The notes beneath the pieces were generated by a model that saw only the letters and a program-made list of their open reading frames with translations, was not told where the DNA came from and searched no databases. A stretch of 64,000 bases of DNA from Scalesia atractyloides (Eukaryota > Streptophyta > Magnoliopsida > Asterales > Asteraceae), in the NCBI GenBank assembly GCA_947069175.1, contig CAMTDV010000017.1, forward strand, positions 53,205,137 through 53,269,136. The letters run 5' to 3'. Shown here in pieces: positions 22,532-34,611 of this stretch; position 1 is the stretch's first letter; every line of letters starts with the position of its first letter. Both the position numbers and the translations under genes were made by a program.

Positions 22532-24081
22532 TCACGCGAACTCGTCGTCCGATCCGTATTCAACCTCAGCGTCCGCACCTGTCAGTAAATTTTTCATACC
22601 ATTAATTCTCAACAAGTATTTAAACCGTGACAAAGAAAATGGTTTGGTATAAAAATCAGCCTTTTGTTCGTCGGTGTGGATTTTTTCTATTCACACCAAT
22701 TTCTTTTCGTAGCAATCACGAATGAAATGATAACGAATTTCAATGTGTTTTGTGTGTGAGTGATGAACCGGATTTTTAGTTATATCTATTGCTGCCTTGT
22801 TATCAACATACAGCGGAGTGTCTAGAAATTGCAGACCATAGTCTCTCATCTGCTGTTGAATCCACAAAATCTGTGAACAGCTTGAGGCCGAGATATACTC
22901 AGCTTCACAGGTAGAGAGAGCGACCATAGTCTGTTTCTTACACTGCCATGTTACCATTCTTGTTCCGAAGAACTGGCATCCCGCTGTAGTTGATTTTGAG
23001 TTCAACTTATCTACACCAAAATCAAAATCAGCGTAGCCTGTGAGGTCGAAATTGTCGTTCTTCGGGTACCACAAGCCGGTGCTTGGGCATCCTTTCAGGA
23101 ATCTGAAGATTCGCTTCACCATCTGCATGTGTAAGATCCTCGGGCTTCACTGATATCTGGCGCAGAGACAGGTTGGATACATAATATCTGGGCGCGATGC
23201 CGTCAGATACATCAGCGATCCAATCATCGATCTGTATAACGTCTCGTCAACTTTGGTCCAGTCTCGTCAATGCAAATGCCATGATTTAGAGCAAGAGGCG
23301 TAGATAGAGGCTTCAAGCTTTCCATTCCAAACTTCTTCAAGATGTCATGAACATACTTAGTCTGATGAATGAAAATACCATCCGGAAGCTGATCTACTTG
23401 CAAACCAAGAAAGAACTTCATTTCGCCCATTGAGGACATTTCAAATTTCTTTTTCATGATTCTCTCAAACTCCTTGCAGAGACTATCGTTTGTAGATCCA
23501 AAGATGATGTCGTCGACGTAGATTCGAACTATAATCAGATGACCATCAACTTCTCTGGTGAAAAGAGTACTATCCACAGTTCCTCTGATAAAGCCGTTTC
23601 CGACGAGATGTTGCGATAACGTCTCGTACCAAGCTCTCGAGGCTTGGTGTAGACCATAAAGCGCTTTATCCAGTAGATATGCTTTCTTCTTGTTGAGTGG
23701 ATCGACAAACCCCAGTGGTTGTCTAACGTATACCTTCTCGTGTAATTTTCCGTACAGAAAAGCCGATTTGACATCCAATTGATAGATTTTATATCCTTTC
23801 CATGATGCGAAAGCTAGAAAGATTCGAATAGATTCCAAGCAAGCTACTGGTGCGTAGACTTCCGTGTATTCTATCATTTCCTACTAGTGAAATCCCTTGA
23901 CAACAAGCGTAGCTTTATTACAAACAATAACTCCTCTATCATCACGTTTACACTTAAAGACCCATTACCCATTTTGTATCAATTGCTTTCTGATTTTCTG
24001 GTAGGTCTTCAAGCTTCCAAACTCCTAATTTCTCAAACTACAATAATTCTTCTTGCATTGCTTGTACTTAGTTTTCATCGG
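22532..24081 (-). pseudogene. Element B reverse transcriptase and RNase H
   Basis: RT from about 24060 is first degenerate, then open at 23877-23224: EVYAPVACLESIRIFLAFAS, LDVKSAFLYGKL, PLGFVDP, ALYGLHQASRAWYE, the catalytic IYVDDIIFGS, and MKFFLGLQVDQ. RNase H at 23128-22532 shows GYADFDFGVD, WQCKKQTMVALSTCEAEYIS, YVDNKAAIDITKNPVHHSHT and HIEIRYHFIRD. These are the standard copia blocks. A break lies near 23130-23224. Stop TGA at 22532-22534. The YVDD catalytic pair is intact. Integrase lies upstream, as required for Ty1/copia. Confidence 0.92.
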
Positions 24082-24568
24082 CTAAGGCTTCATTAACTGT
24101 CTTTGGCTCAATCTGAGAGATGAAACATGAATAGAAGCAATAGTTATGGGTTGGAGAAACGCGAGTGTAAAACAACTGAGTGCTTTCTTAATTTTCCCTC
24201 GAGTTCTAACACCAGTTTGAAGTTCTCCGATAATATTTGTTAACGGATGATAGGAATATGAGCGCGGTAATTCTTCACTTGGAACATCTACTGAGTTTTG
24301 CTGATTCATGATGTTGAGATCAACGACCAATTCAACGTTTGGAGAGGTTGATGAAGCTTCATTTCTGTTGTTCGGGATTGCAGATTGATTAAGAAGACTT
24401 GTTATCTGCTCCACTTCTTCATCTGAAGAAGATGATTCTCCATCAGCATCAAATGTTGGTGCTTCATCTGAGTCAGAATTTTAATTCTGAGGCATACTGG
24501 GCTCCATTGTTGTATTCACTGGTTCAGTAGAGGCATTTGTTGGTGTTGTTAATGTTTCAGAAACATTT
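24082..24568 (-). pseudogene. Element B linker between integrase and RT
   Basis: A poorly conserved acidic Ser/Asn-rich stretch (e.g. NQSAIPNNRNEASSTSPNVE, VDVPSEELPRSYSYHP) that in element A (54646-55254) is open and homologous. The frame is lost at about 24480-24568. Such low-complexity linkers are usual between copia integrase and RT. Confidence 0.75.
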
Positions 24569-25954
24569 TCAGCCACTATTGCTTGAACTTATGCCAGAAG
24601 AAGATGGATCCAACGTGGGTTGATTAACCACAATTGGTCGAACAATTTGTTCTTGATTCGCTGACTGGTGAAAGTAGTATAACGATGCAACTTCTTCGTC
24701 AGACGGTTCTTCGGGCAAGTCAAATGACTTCCAAAGGTCTTGATAGTTAAACAGCCACGCGTCACCTTTCCTTTGAATAGGATCCGTATAATTGAAACAA
24801 TCCACGTGCTGTGCTTCAATAACCTTTCTCAACGAAGGAACATATACTCTTCTCAATGGACTCGCATATCCGACAAAGAAACCATCAAGAGATTTAGTTC
24901 CGAATTTGCCATCTTTGTCTATTACGGTACATGGTGCACCGAATGGCTCTAAGAACTTCAAATTTGACTTCTGCCGGTTTATCATCTCAAAACATGTTTT
25001 CTTTGTTGGTTTGACAGTGAGAACCCTGTTTAGTGTGTAGCAAGCCGCAGCAACCGCTTCACTCCAGAAGCTGATTGAAAGTTTAGAATCTGCAAGCATG
25101 GTTCTTGCAGTTTCAATCAAAGTTCTGTTTTTCCGTTCAGCTACTCCGTTTTGATGTGGACTATAGGGAGCACTAAAGTCGTGCAGAATCCCTTTTGTGT
25201 TGCAGAATTCCTTCATTTTGTTATTCTTAAACTCTGTGCCGTTGTCACTTCTAATGCGTCCGACCGGCAGATGATAAAGGTTCTCTAGTTTCTTGAATAG
25301 AATAACCAAGTTCTCAAATGTTTCGTCTTTTGATTCTTGAAAGAATACCCACGAATATCTCAAATAGTCATCTGTCATGACCAAGAAATATAAGTCTCCT
25401 GAGATGCTACTAACATTTATAGGACCAAATAAGTCCATGTCGAGATGTTCTAACGGCAACTTGATTGAGTTCAGAATTTTCTTCGGATGAGATTTCTTGA
25501 TCTGCTTTTCCTTTTTGCATTCTAAGCAATGATCAGACATCTGAAAACTCCAAAGATTTACGCCTTCTACAAGATCATTATGAACCAAGAAATTCATTTT
25601 TCGCAAATGAATATGCCCCATCTTACGATGCCAAAGAATAGAATCCTTTTCAGTAGCCTTTGACACAAAACATTGTGCTGATTTTGATGAAGTTGGGGCA
25701 ACACCCATATCTAGAACATATAGTTCATTCTCTCGAGGTGCTCGCATCAGAATCCACTCATCTGGTATTTTGAATCCCGGCTTCAAGATGATATACTCTT
25801 TGTCGTTGAAATGGACCGTGAACTTCTTGTCACAAATTTGTGATATACTCAGAAGATTATTCTCAAGTTCTGCAATATAGTTCTCGCGATCGAATGAAAC
25901 GACGCCATTGGAGAGTTTTCCTTCAGCTACTATCCTTCCACCCTGGTTACCCAC
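24569..25954 (-). CDS. Element B integrase region (461 codons without a stop)
   Basis: The longest intact pol frame in the window. It starts inside pol, so there is no genuine ATG. It begins with the end of protease (GNQGGRIVAEGKLSNGVV), then the pre-integrase zinc-binding domain (HRKMGHIHLRKM with CLECKK), then the catalytic core: DLFGPINVSSISGD (first Asp), IRSDNGTEFKNN (second Asp), SPHQNGVAERKNRT (Glu). It continues into the copia integrase C-terminal region (FGAPCTVIDKDGKFGTKSLD, FVGYASPLRRVYVPSLRK). All visible DDE and HHCC residues are present. The enzyme would insert the element cDNA. It ends in the linker before RT. Confidence 0.93.
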   Translation of the reverse strand: MGNQGGRIVAEGKLSNGVVSFDRENYIAELENNLLSISQICDKKFTVHFNDKEYIILKPGFKIPDEWILMRAPRENELYVLDMGVAPTSSKSAQCFVSKATEKDSILWHRKMGHIHLRKMNFLVHNDLVEGVNLWSFQMSDHCLECKKEKQIKKSHPKKILNSIKLPLEHLDMDLFGPINVSSISGDLYFLVMTDDYLRYSWVFFQESKDETFENLVILFKKLENLYHLPVGRIRSDNGTEFKNNKMKEFCNTKGILHDFSAPYSPHQNGVAERKNRTLIETARTMLADSKLSISFWSEAVAAACYTLNRVLTVKPTKKTCFEMINRQKSNLKFLEPFGAPCTVIDKDGKFGTKSLDGFFVGYASPLRRVYVPSLRKVIEAQHVDCFNYTDPIQRKGDAWLFNYQDLWKSFDLPEEPSDEEVASLYYFHQSANQEQIVRPIVVNQPTLDPSSSGISSSNSG

Positions 25955-26078
25955 AAATCCAACATATCCACCATTTATAGCTTTAAGTCGAATAGCAACG
26001 CTTTCATTCCCATCATATGCCTGGATGATCTACTATCCAAAATCCACTTAGAAAGTACGGATCTCTGGAGCCCCTGCA
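25955..26078 (-). pseudogene. Element B protease N-terminus, active site altered
   Basis: The minus strand near 26000-26050 reads KWILDSRSSRHMMGMKALLF. In element A the same place reads WIMDSGASRYMTG. So here the glycine of the active site is Arg and the next Ala is Ser, probably inactivating. The pol frame opens at the putative splice site CAG (26074-26076) and is out of frame with gag. Confidence 0.85.
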
Positions 26079-28568
26079 CATTTTAACAATCTATTTAAAA
26101 AGTGAGACCCAAGCCTTTTTGGTCTTGGGTTGAATTGGATAACCATCATCAAAATCAAATTCACATTTATCAGCATAATCGAATCCACACTCATCTACAA
26201 AATAAACTTCCCATTCTTCATCTCAATTTTCTATGATGTTTATGTTTGAAAAATTTACCGTCTTTTTATCTTTTGAATTGTTACCACTTGTAGTTTTAAC
26301 ATTTTCAGATGTGGTTTCAATTATGTTTTCAGATTTTGATTCTTTCCTGCTATCACTAGTCTTAACCAGCTCAGACTTAGTGATCTCAGATGTTGCTGAC
26401 CGTTTCTTTGCAATCCAGGCTTGAGATTTGATGTTAGCCTTCTTTATGTAAAAATTGTTTTCATTAGCCTTTGAAGTTTCTCCTTTTTTGAAAATTGAAT
26501 TTTCAAACTTAGGTTTGACTTCAGCTTTTGATTTATTTCTTTTCAAAATCTTTACAGGTTTTAAAAACACGGGTTGCTTTGGATTCACAACATTTGAACT
26601 TTCTTTCCTTCGAAGATAAGCCGGCTTTGATTTCGGACAGTAACGTGCAATATGACCAATTTCATTGCACTTGAAACAAGTCCGAAAATCATGTGGATGT
26701 CCTTTAATGGGTTTTACACCACTTGTTTTGGCACCACTTGCAATTTTGGCTTTATCTCGAAGTTCTTTTTATTTCTTAAACTCATCATTTGATTGTTTCC
26801 CAATCAAACTTTCCTCATGAACCATGTTCGTCCCATATACAAAATTCATGTTTTTATTTTTGTATTCATGAAATGGTGACGGTTTCCTTTTAGGTTCATC
26901 TAATTCCTCTAATCCCAACTCAGCTCTCCGGTTTTCCGGATGATCACCACCATTCTTTCAGTAGTTGTTTCTTTTAGGTTTGGAATAGAATTTCTTTTCA
27001 TTGATGATCATCTAATGTGACTTTCACGAGTTTAAAGAATTTGTCTAACAATTCTTCCTTCACGTTCTGAATCGGAAAACTATCATCAAAGTATAATCTA
27101 TCAGATTCCTTAATCTTGTACATGACAACATTAGGATCATCACATAGATCATTCTCCGATGATGTATCGTCATCTTCGGACTGTGAATCTGAATTCTTTT
27201 AACTCGAGTCTGCGCTTTTAAAGCTGCCTTCATCAGAATCGTTCAAAACATTTTCAACAACCTTTTTAACCACATCATTGTCATCATCTCTTTTAGTATA
27301 GATTACATCAATGTTCTCTGGCAACTCAGTTTTCTTTTCAGATAACAACTCATTGTTGAGTGCCTTATCCATCCCATCAGCGGATTTGCGACAATACTTC
27401 TCGCAAAGGGGTGGAGGAACATTGTTGTATTCCTTACCAATTTTCTTTTTAGGTTTCTCTTCCGATGGAATTGTCGGAAGAATGTGATCAATGACATATG
27501 CATTACATGTGTAACTTCTCAAAAGTTGTTGAACACGTTCTGTTTCAATTGTCATGTCCTGGAGTTGTTGCTTAGTTTCAGCAATGGTATTAATATAGAT
27601 ATTAATCGCTGTCTGCTTATCCATTACTGTTCCTTTTAACATTCTTTTGGTATCATGTTGTTCGATGTTATTTCTATCAAGCCTACCATAATCTTTTTTC
27701 ATTTTATTATACGCTTCCTTCATTTTGCGATAATCGTATTTCAAAAGTTCATTATGCACATTGTTTTCAGCGATGATTTTTTTATTTTTCGACACACTCA
27801 GAACATGGTTCGGTACATTTTGTACAAGGTTTTTCAACCTCTACAATTTGTATTTTGACAACTTCTTTTACCTCTGGACCTACCTTGGTTAGATTTACCA
27901 TTAAAGCTTTATCTGCCATGTCCTTGAGGTTTTCAGCATTCACTTCTTGTGTAACATTGATGATCTCTTCATCAATTGTTTTCTCCTCAAGAACATGTTC
28001 TTTAGAGCTTCCATCAAAATGACCTGCAAAACTATCACACGAGTTAGGAGATAAAATTCCTTGTTTCTGCATGTGGATATACTCCTCTTCTTCTCGTTGT
28101 TGATGCAAGTATTGTTCCAGCAGAATCTGTTCTACAGCCGCTGCTTCTGCCGTTACCGCTGCTTCCTCTGCAGAAGTGTCTTCTTCTATCTCAGCCATCA
28201 ACACAATTCCGGTCTTCTTACTGATGTAGGAATTCCAGTCGAAACCATCATCTTCGTTTGATGCTACCATAGCTTTCTCATTGCTGCTGCTATTTGGTTT
28301 CTCTTAGATTTTAACCTGAGACTTCTTGGAAATGGCTTGTATTGAAGTGACTTCTTATAATACTCGTTGCCTCCTCCGAATGGACTCTGATTTCCCATTG
28401 CTTCAGGATTCTTGCACTCTTTATTGAAATGTCCCTTTTGGCGACATCTGAAGCACGACTCTTTTGATTTGTCGAAGCCTAACTTGATGCTTGAATTTCC
28501 GATATATCGGCCAATAAGAGCAACAAACTTTGTGACTCTTCGGATAAAAGATGCTAAACACCACTTGA
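26079..28568 (-). pseudogene. Element B gag, C-terminal part
   Basis: After remnant E, gag resumes with the first zinc knuckle CFRCRQKGHFNKEC (about 28405-28450), then the FDWNSYISKKTG block (28220-28270), an acidic Glu/Ala-rich region, a coiled-coil-like region (27837-27500), an acidic Ser/Asp region (27199-27250), and a second zinc knuckle CFKCNEIGHIARYC (about 26640-26685). It ends AWVSLFK with TAG near 26090. Several frameshifts. Two well-spaced knuckles and the great length fit Sirevirus gags. Confidence 0.88.
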
Positions 28569-31500
28569 TGTAACACCCCAAATCGCGTAAAACAACACGT
28601 GGCGGAAACACTTGGGGAGTCACGTTAACAGATTGTCTCAATAACACATAGTATTTGAAGTTTCATTTTTATTTGAATATTGAACATAGATTACATTGTC
28701 ATAAATGTCTTAGAAATTTTTAAACAACAAAACAGAAAGCATGCATAATTATTGTCTCTCTTGTTATTAAGGCACTAGGTCCAAGTCCGATCCTACATGA
28801 GCACGCATTAGTATCATCTAGCATCTTTCCCTGAAACATATGTGAAAACAAGTCAGCAAAAATATGCCGACGAGTACATACGTTTTATGAACATGTCACG
28901 TCCATGGCTTTGTAAAACCCAACTACTAGAGTCGTAAGTGAAACCTTGTTTTGAAAGCATTTGATATTGCAATAGTTATTCAACTAAAACAAATTGTTAA
29001 AAGTTATAAAATCTAGTAGCCATGAACCTTGACTCGAAAACATTTGTTTTGTAAATCCAACTTGTAAATCGTCTTGAAATAACTTGTATGGTTTATATCT
29101 TTAATCGAAATCCGTTGTGTGACATTGTTTGAAATCATTTGTTCGTCGTTCATCGTTCCTCATAATAAACCATTTGTTATAAACCAATTGTTCATCATTC
29201 CTTGTTGTAAACCAATTGTTCATCGTTCATCATTCATTGTTCATTGTTCATTGTTCATCGTTCTTTGTTCCTTGTTATAAACCAATCGTTCCTTGTTATA
29301 ATTGTGAAAACTTTTGGTCGTTCTTTAATCAATACATTCAAACCTTTGTTGACTCGACTATACCCCAAGGGTATCTTTAACAGATCCTAAAAGATCTCTT
29401 TAATAAGACTAGCAAATCAACGAATGATTTGTTAGTCATAAACAGTTTCTGTCGTTCACCAAACTACCCACCAAATCCAGTGAATAGCCTAGTAACGGGA
29501 TTGTCAATCCTATGGTACCATAACTTACTACTGGGCGGCATAACAATGTTAATGAATGTCATTCGTATCTTGGATAACGCACCAACAAGTTGTATCGCAT
29601 TATTGAAACCATATTGTTATATAAACCATAGTATTTGTACTTTGAAAACTTGAAAACAATTAGCACATATGAATCACCCCAAAACATTTGTAAACATAAA
29701 AGAGGGGAGCGATGTACTCGCCTGGGATTTGCGAATAAGCCTTGTACAAGTGTATGATCAACGACCCAAGATCAAGGAACCAAGTGTGTGTCCTAATGAA
29801 TCGGATAACAAGTAAATATCGGAACTTGAAAACGGAGGATTTGGATAGAATGGCACCTTATAAACCAAATGAGTATTGGGACTCGTATAACATGGTTTAA
29901 TAAGTTATCATTCTGAGTTGGAAAGATTTTTATGTTCTTTTGACCCGTTATGACCCGTTAAGGTAGTTTAAGCCACTTTAACACGTCATTTGCCTAAATA
30001 CGCATTCGGATAGTTAGATATGTGTTATGATAAGTCTTTAATGCTTAAACATGTTTGAAAATGTTATTTGATCAGAATACATCTCAAATTTTATGTTACA
30101 TAAGCTCAAAGATGATTTATTCGCGAAAAAGGCATTTGGGTATTATTGAGGATTATAACAACTAGTTATATGAGTTTATAAAAGAGTTTTGGCATCAAAA
30201 CAAACTGTTTTGACTCCTGGAATTAGATCCATTGCAAAATGCACAAAAATCGCATTTTGACCGGAACTCGGACTTGCCAAAATGACTAGAAATGGTGATA
30301 ATCAGTAGGCATGATTTTTAGGGATCATAACCACCTTGATTATCATCATTTTGCAAGATTCAATTGAGCCATAACTTGATTAATTCATGATCAAAACTAA
30401 AAGTCAAACAGAAGTCAAACTGTTTGATTTTTAGTCAAATTAAGCTATAGAAATTGAACATGGCATGAAGGATCACTTACAAACACAAGGGAAAAGATCA
30501 AAGACACCAGAGGAAGCTCCACAATGAGTGAAAATTCGGATTTGTGGTAGGTTGAAGCAAGAAGGTGGTTAAAGAGTTCAAAATTCACATGATCATTGGT
30601 ATTTATAATGATCCAAAGTCCACCAAATCATGACAAGTGTTAGGCCAATGCTCTAGGATGATAACAAGTGTTATTGAGGTGTTAGATGCAGGTTAAGTGT
30701 GGCAAAATGCAAGATAGGTGTCATAATTTGCGAATTGGTGGCAAGGGAATGAGTTGGGAAGCTGCCAGCTAATGTTTCTGTTAAAATAGGGGTGTCACGC
30801 TACGCGTCGGGTAACCCCCTGGAGCTACGCGCTACACCTAGCCCCCATACTCAGTTCTGAAGTTTCAAAAATGGCAGAACAGGTCCCTGCGCGTATTTTC
30901 GACGTGTTTTGGCATTTCTAACACCCGTAAACAATATTTAAGTTCCATAAGGACGTTAAAGTATATGGAACTTGAAATATGTCCAAAAATGTTCCATAGG
31001 TCGGTTTATTTGGTCGTACGGTTGCGGTTTTCGGTTAATTACGACGAAAAGCGTAACAAACGCGCAAATGACCATACACACGTAACGAATGATATTTTTA
31101 CATTCCAATCACTAAAATACCATATTTTAATGATAAAAAATTTTTTGGATGTCCGTACATGTTCCGGATGGTGTTATACGCAAAAAGGCATAGTTTCGCA
31201 GAATTTGCAAAATAGCCCCTGAAGTTACAAGAGTGTGTTTTTTGCCATACCGAAGCCCTCAAAACTTATTTGTAAGATATTTAAAGGGTATTTATGGTAT
31301 GTTAAGTTTGTGTCCTTGTTCCGAAGTGTACGTCACTACGAGAATCGGCAGACTTTCGCAGTTTGTCGTAAATAGTCCATGTGATCGAATAAACTTGTTT
31401 TTGACATACCAAACCCTTCAAAACTTATTTCTAAGTTATGCAAAGGTTATTTAAGGTATGTTTAGCTTACGTAACTATTACGGAAAATAGGTCGTATTAA

Positions 31501-31689
31501 ATTGGTTTCGTTTTGCGTAATAGCTTATGTATAACCTCCAGAAAAGCCTACAGGAGTTGAAATTGTACATGGACTAAAATGTATAAATGTCACATGTAAT
31601 TACACAATTCTTAGGAATGAAACACAAGATTTCATTAGAGTCGGAATTGTTCGGTATTGTTTGATGCTTGAAAAGGCTCAGATGTCACA
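28569..31689 (-). repeat. E 3' LTR (3.12 kb)
   Basis: Plus-strand start TGTAACACCCCAAATCGC, end CTCAGATGTCACA. The last 120 bp are repeated at 32650-32772. It contains a low-complexity run of TTCATTG/TTCATCG units (about 29150-29275) and a 160-bp tandem duplication (units from about 31191 and 31351, ending near 31500); in Gy2 the matching region (12250-12420) is single. Confidence 0.9.
31191..31500. repeat. 160-bp tandem duplication in E LTR
   Basis: Two diverged units, the first starting with AGTTTCGCAG (31192) and the second with ACTTTCGCAG (31352). Both contain TTTTTGCCATAC/TTTTTGACATAC, then CCCTCAAAACTTATTT/CCTTCAAAACTTATTT and a GGTATGTT motif. Confidence 0.8.
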
Positions 31690-32649
31690 GTCTCCCCTAC
31701 TTTAGGAAATTTCGTCCCGAAATTTAAATTTAGAGGAAACTTGTAAAAACACAATAGAGGGTATCGCCATCAAGTGATCCTTCGTTTCCGGAGAAAAATC
31801 TCTAGAAAACATTTGGACACCAGCGAACTTTGTTTATTGTACTTGTTTGTTGTCCATGGTGATGAGTTGAGATTCGAAAATCTTAACCTCATTCCAATAG
31901 GTAGGTGCGTGACACCTTTGATTGTACTGAGCCTTAGAAAAGATTCTTGTAAATGTCATAGTGGTATCTTTTTGTCGCAGCACACATTAAAAGAGTGTGA
32001 ACTTGAAGGAAAAGAGTCGGATTTCGAATAATGAACGAAAGATTGTTTATAAGGTTTTCCCATGAAGACTAGTATAGGAAACTTGTGTGTGCTCGAAATT
32101 GGAGTCAGAGAGTGTATGATAGAACAACATTGGTCAAGGTCCAGAACTTCTAGTAACTTAAATAACACCACGCTTGCAATGTAATAAGGAACACTTATAT
32201 ATAGGAAGTACCAGTGGCGTATCCACCATGCCCTTATTACATTGTTCCTGTTTCGTTATTCTTATTACTATAGGTTCTCACACATGACAAAACTTGCTAT
32301 GGTTTTCTATGCAAGGGATTTTATAATTAAGTATGCATCCATAATTACTCAATTCGTTGCACAGTCCGCATAGTTTATTTTGTGATGTGTAGGGGAAAAA
32401 TCATATGAGTAAACATGGAATAACTTGTCTAGACCTTATCAGGATCTCTTAAATTAGATCAACGCATGATTCCTTTAAGTAGACCACCAAAGAGTCTCTT
32501 CAACTAGATTGACGAACAATCTCTTTAACTAGATCAACACATGATCTCTTTAACTAGATTGACGAGCAATCTCTTTAACTAGGCCCTGAAAGACCTCTTT
32601 AACTAAGCCCTGAAAGATTTCTTTAACTAGGCCCTGAAAGACCTCTTAA
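31690..32649 (-). other. E internal remnant with polypurine tract
   Basis: The minus strand reads AAAGTAGGGGAGAC next to the LTR (31690-31703), the plus-strand primer tract. Beyond it lies noncoding gypsy 3' DNA with CAAATTTCGGGACGAAATTT-type sequence typical of gypsy 3' leaders. A block at 32195-32230 (GTACCAGTGGCGTATCCACC) matches the Gy2 LTR near 9765, so part of this segment is LTR-derived. No coding frame of value. Confidence 0.75.
32443..32648. repeat. 24-25-bp tandem repeat in E
   Basis: About eight units built on CTCTTTAACTAGATCAACA, later variants CTCTTTAACTAGGCCCTGAA. Starts at about 32521, 32546, 32571, 32595 and 32619 show the 24-25-bp spacing. The array ends where the LTR fragment starts, so it may mark the deletion junction. 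Confidence 0.85.
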
Positions 32650-32772
32650 TACATGGACTAAATGTATAAATTTCACATGTAATTACACAATTCTCAGGAA
32701 TGAAACACAAGATTTCATTAGAGTCGGAATTGTTCGGTATTGTTTGATGCTTGAAAAGGCTCAGATGTCACA
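32650..32772 (-). repeat. E 5' LTR fragment (first 123 bp)
   Basis: Nearly identical to 31566-31689, with few substitutions (e.g. TTTCACATG for TGTCACATG). The outer end, beside the CTTGA target duplication, is intact. Confidence 0.93.
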
Positions 32773-33923
32773 CTTGATATCCATCAACTCGAGTTCTTCT
32801 TCATCCACTTAGTCATAATCTTCTGCCGTCATTTCGGGATTTCCAATTTTAACGGCTACAAGACTTTCGTATGACTCCAGAACAGTAGCGAGAAGAGACA
32901 TATGTTGTTTTGCAACTTGTTCGGAAACAACATTGTTTAGATTCACTGCTATATTGCATTTGTATACATTCGGATTAGAATTTTGCTGTTGATTCTGATT
33001 TGCTTGACTTTGATACGATGAATTTAAACTAGTGCTTGAGTACGAACTCTGTGGACTCTGATCATAATGAGGTTGTGATTGACTCTGGTTCTGTGGAGAA
33101 GCATTCATGTTCGCACTAAACGCTGTCCCAATTTTTGGACTTGAAATGTTGTCTTGCATTCCACTTTTGTAGTACAACCCAACGTCTTGAACTACATTAG
33201 CGTTCTTTGACTTTGCAATCTTTAAAAGCTCCATTTTGTGGCCTTCAAGTTTGTCGATAAACGTTGACAACTTGAAGAATTCCCACTTATCACTATTCTT
33301 CAGAACCATCAAATAAGTAGCCCATTCACCATCTGGTAGTGCGTCAGCAAGCTTGTCGATGTATGCTTGTTCTGTCTTCTCAAGACCGTGTCTTCGCATT
33401 TGAACTTTAAGATGACAAAAGCATTCGATCATTTGCTTCATGGTCTCATTCTTTAACATGGTGAAGATATCGAACTCTTTTAGAATAAGCACCTTTTTAC
33501 TTTTGATCATTTCGGCGCTGCCTTGATACTTCTTCTGTAATGACAACCAAAGATCTCTTGCAGTAGTATATTCTGGTAGCAAAATCATGATATCTTCTTT
33601 GACAGACTGTTGATGAGACTGATCATCTTTTTCTCAGCAATGTATTGGTCTCTCTGTACTGTCGAGTAGTTGTACTTTTCAAGAACTTGCTGTTGTTCAT
33701 CTACCGGAACAGTATAGCCTCTTTCAATCGATACCCAGCCAGTGAAGTGCATGGCTTGAACCCAATAGGTAAATTTCTCCTTCCATGCTTCATATTCGTC
33801 CATGCTCATTAGCTTGGGCGGTTTAACAGTCGTTCCCATCTCGTTATCAAGATTGACTTGATGAATCACGTTGGCATTCGACGAACTAGCTCCGGACATA
33901 AAAGATCTTTGAATATCATCCAT
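32773..33923 (-). pseudogene. Element B gag, N-terminal part
   Basis: The start codon at 33923 gives MDDIQRSFMSGASSSNANVI. It matches the A gag start (MDDYHNAF...SSSNANAN, at 41418), so this ATG is preferred to frames starting further upstream. Conserved capsid blocks: KPPKLMSMDEYEAWKEKFTYW, YIAEKKMISLI, ILLPEYTTARDLWLSLQKKY, IKSKKVLILKEFDIFTM and EWATYLMVLKNS. A frame change lies at about 33585. It is interrupted at 32773 by E, resuming at 28568. Gag forms the virus-like particle in the cytoplasm. Confidence 0.9.
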
Positions 33924-34611
33924 TGTGAAAAACGAGACGTGTACACTGAAAATATTCAAAAACTTTGAAAACAATTAGCACTACTACAAGTTCGGTCGAA
34001 CTTGTAGTAACAATAGAGAATTCTTGAGTTTATCACAAGTTCGGTCGAACTTGTGATATTTGTTTGAAAAAAAAATTACTTATCTTCGGTCGAACTTATG
34101 AAACAAACCAATCAGACCTTCGAGCGAACTTGCTATCAAAGTTTTGATGAAACACAAGCAAGTTCGGGCGAAATTACTCAATAATTCCTTGATATTACAC
34201 AAGTTCGGTCGAACTTGCTATAAAATCAGTGGAAAATTGCTAACTTCGAGCGAACTTGGCTAGAATTTCCTAAAAAATACCTCAAGTTCGAGCGAACTTA
34301 CTAAAAGATCACTTGAAAAGTGATGTTTTAGACCAAGTTCGGTCGAACATGCTTAACAAGTTCGATCTTGAGGGTTTTCCGAAACATGGTTTTTTCAAAA
34401 TTTTGACATGAATTCGGTTGAATTTGGTCTCCAATCGTTCAAGGGTTTATCTTTGTTGTATTTTACATGATATGCTCAAATTTGAAAAGATTTTGACCGT
34501 GAATTCTTCATTTTATGTTCAAAAGTTAAGAAAAATAGAAGAATGGAGATGAAATAGAAGTGACCTTGTCTTGATACTATCAAATCAGGCTGTTCTAGCT
34601 CTGATACCACT
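33924..34611 (-). other. Element B leader with palindromes and primer site
   Basis: The primer binding site (TGGTATCAGAGC on the minus strand) is at 34598-34609, next to the 5' LTR. At least eight dyads lie at 33982-34370, including 33982-34009 (arms TACTACAAGTTCG/CGAACTTGTAGTA) and 34031-34058 (arms TATCACAAGTTCG/CGAACTTGTGATA). Between 34380 and 34600 no dyads are seen. Confidence 0.88.

Larger units (their letters stand above)
28569..32772 (-). mobile_element. E: gypsy remnant inside element B gag
   Basis: Flanked by CTTGA at 28564-28568 and 32773-32777, exactly within the conserved gag stretch that reads MDIKWSLAS in A and C. Contents on the minus strand: 123 bp of 5' LTR (32650-32772), about 960 bp of internal DNA (31690-32649), a purine tract, and a full 3' LTR (28569-31689). 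Most of the 5' LTR, primer site, gag and pol are gone, so one large deletion removed them. LTR sequence is close to Gy2. Confidence 0.92.
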
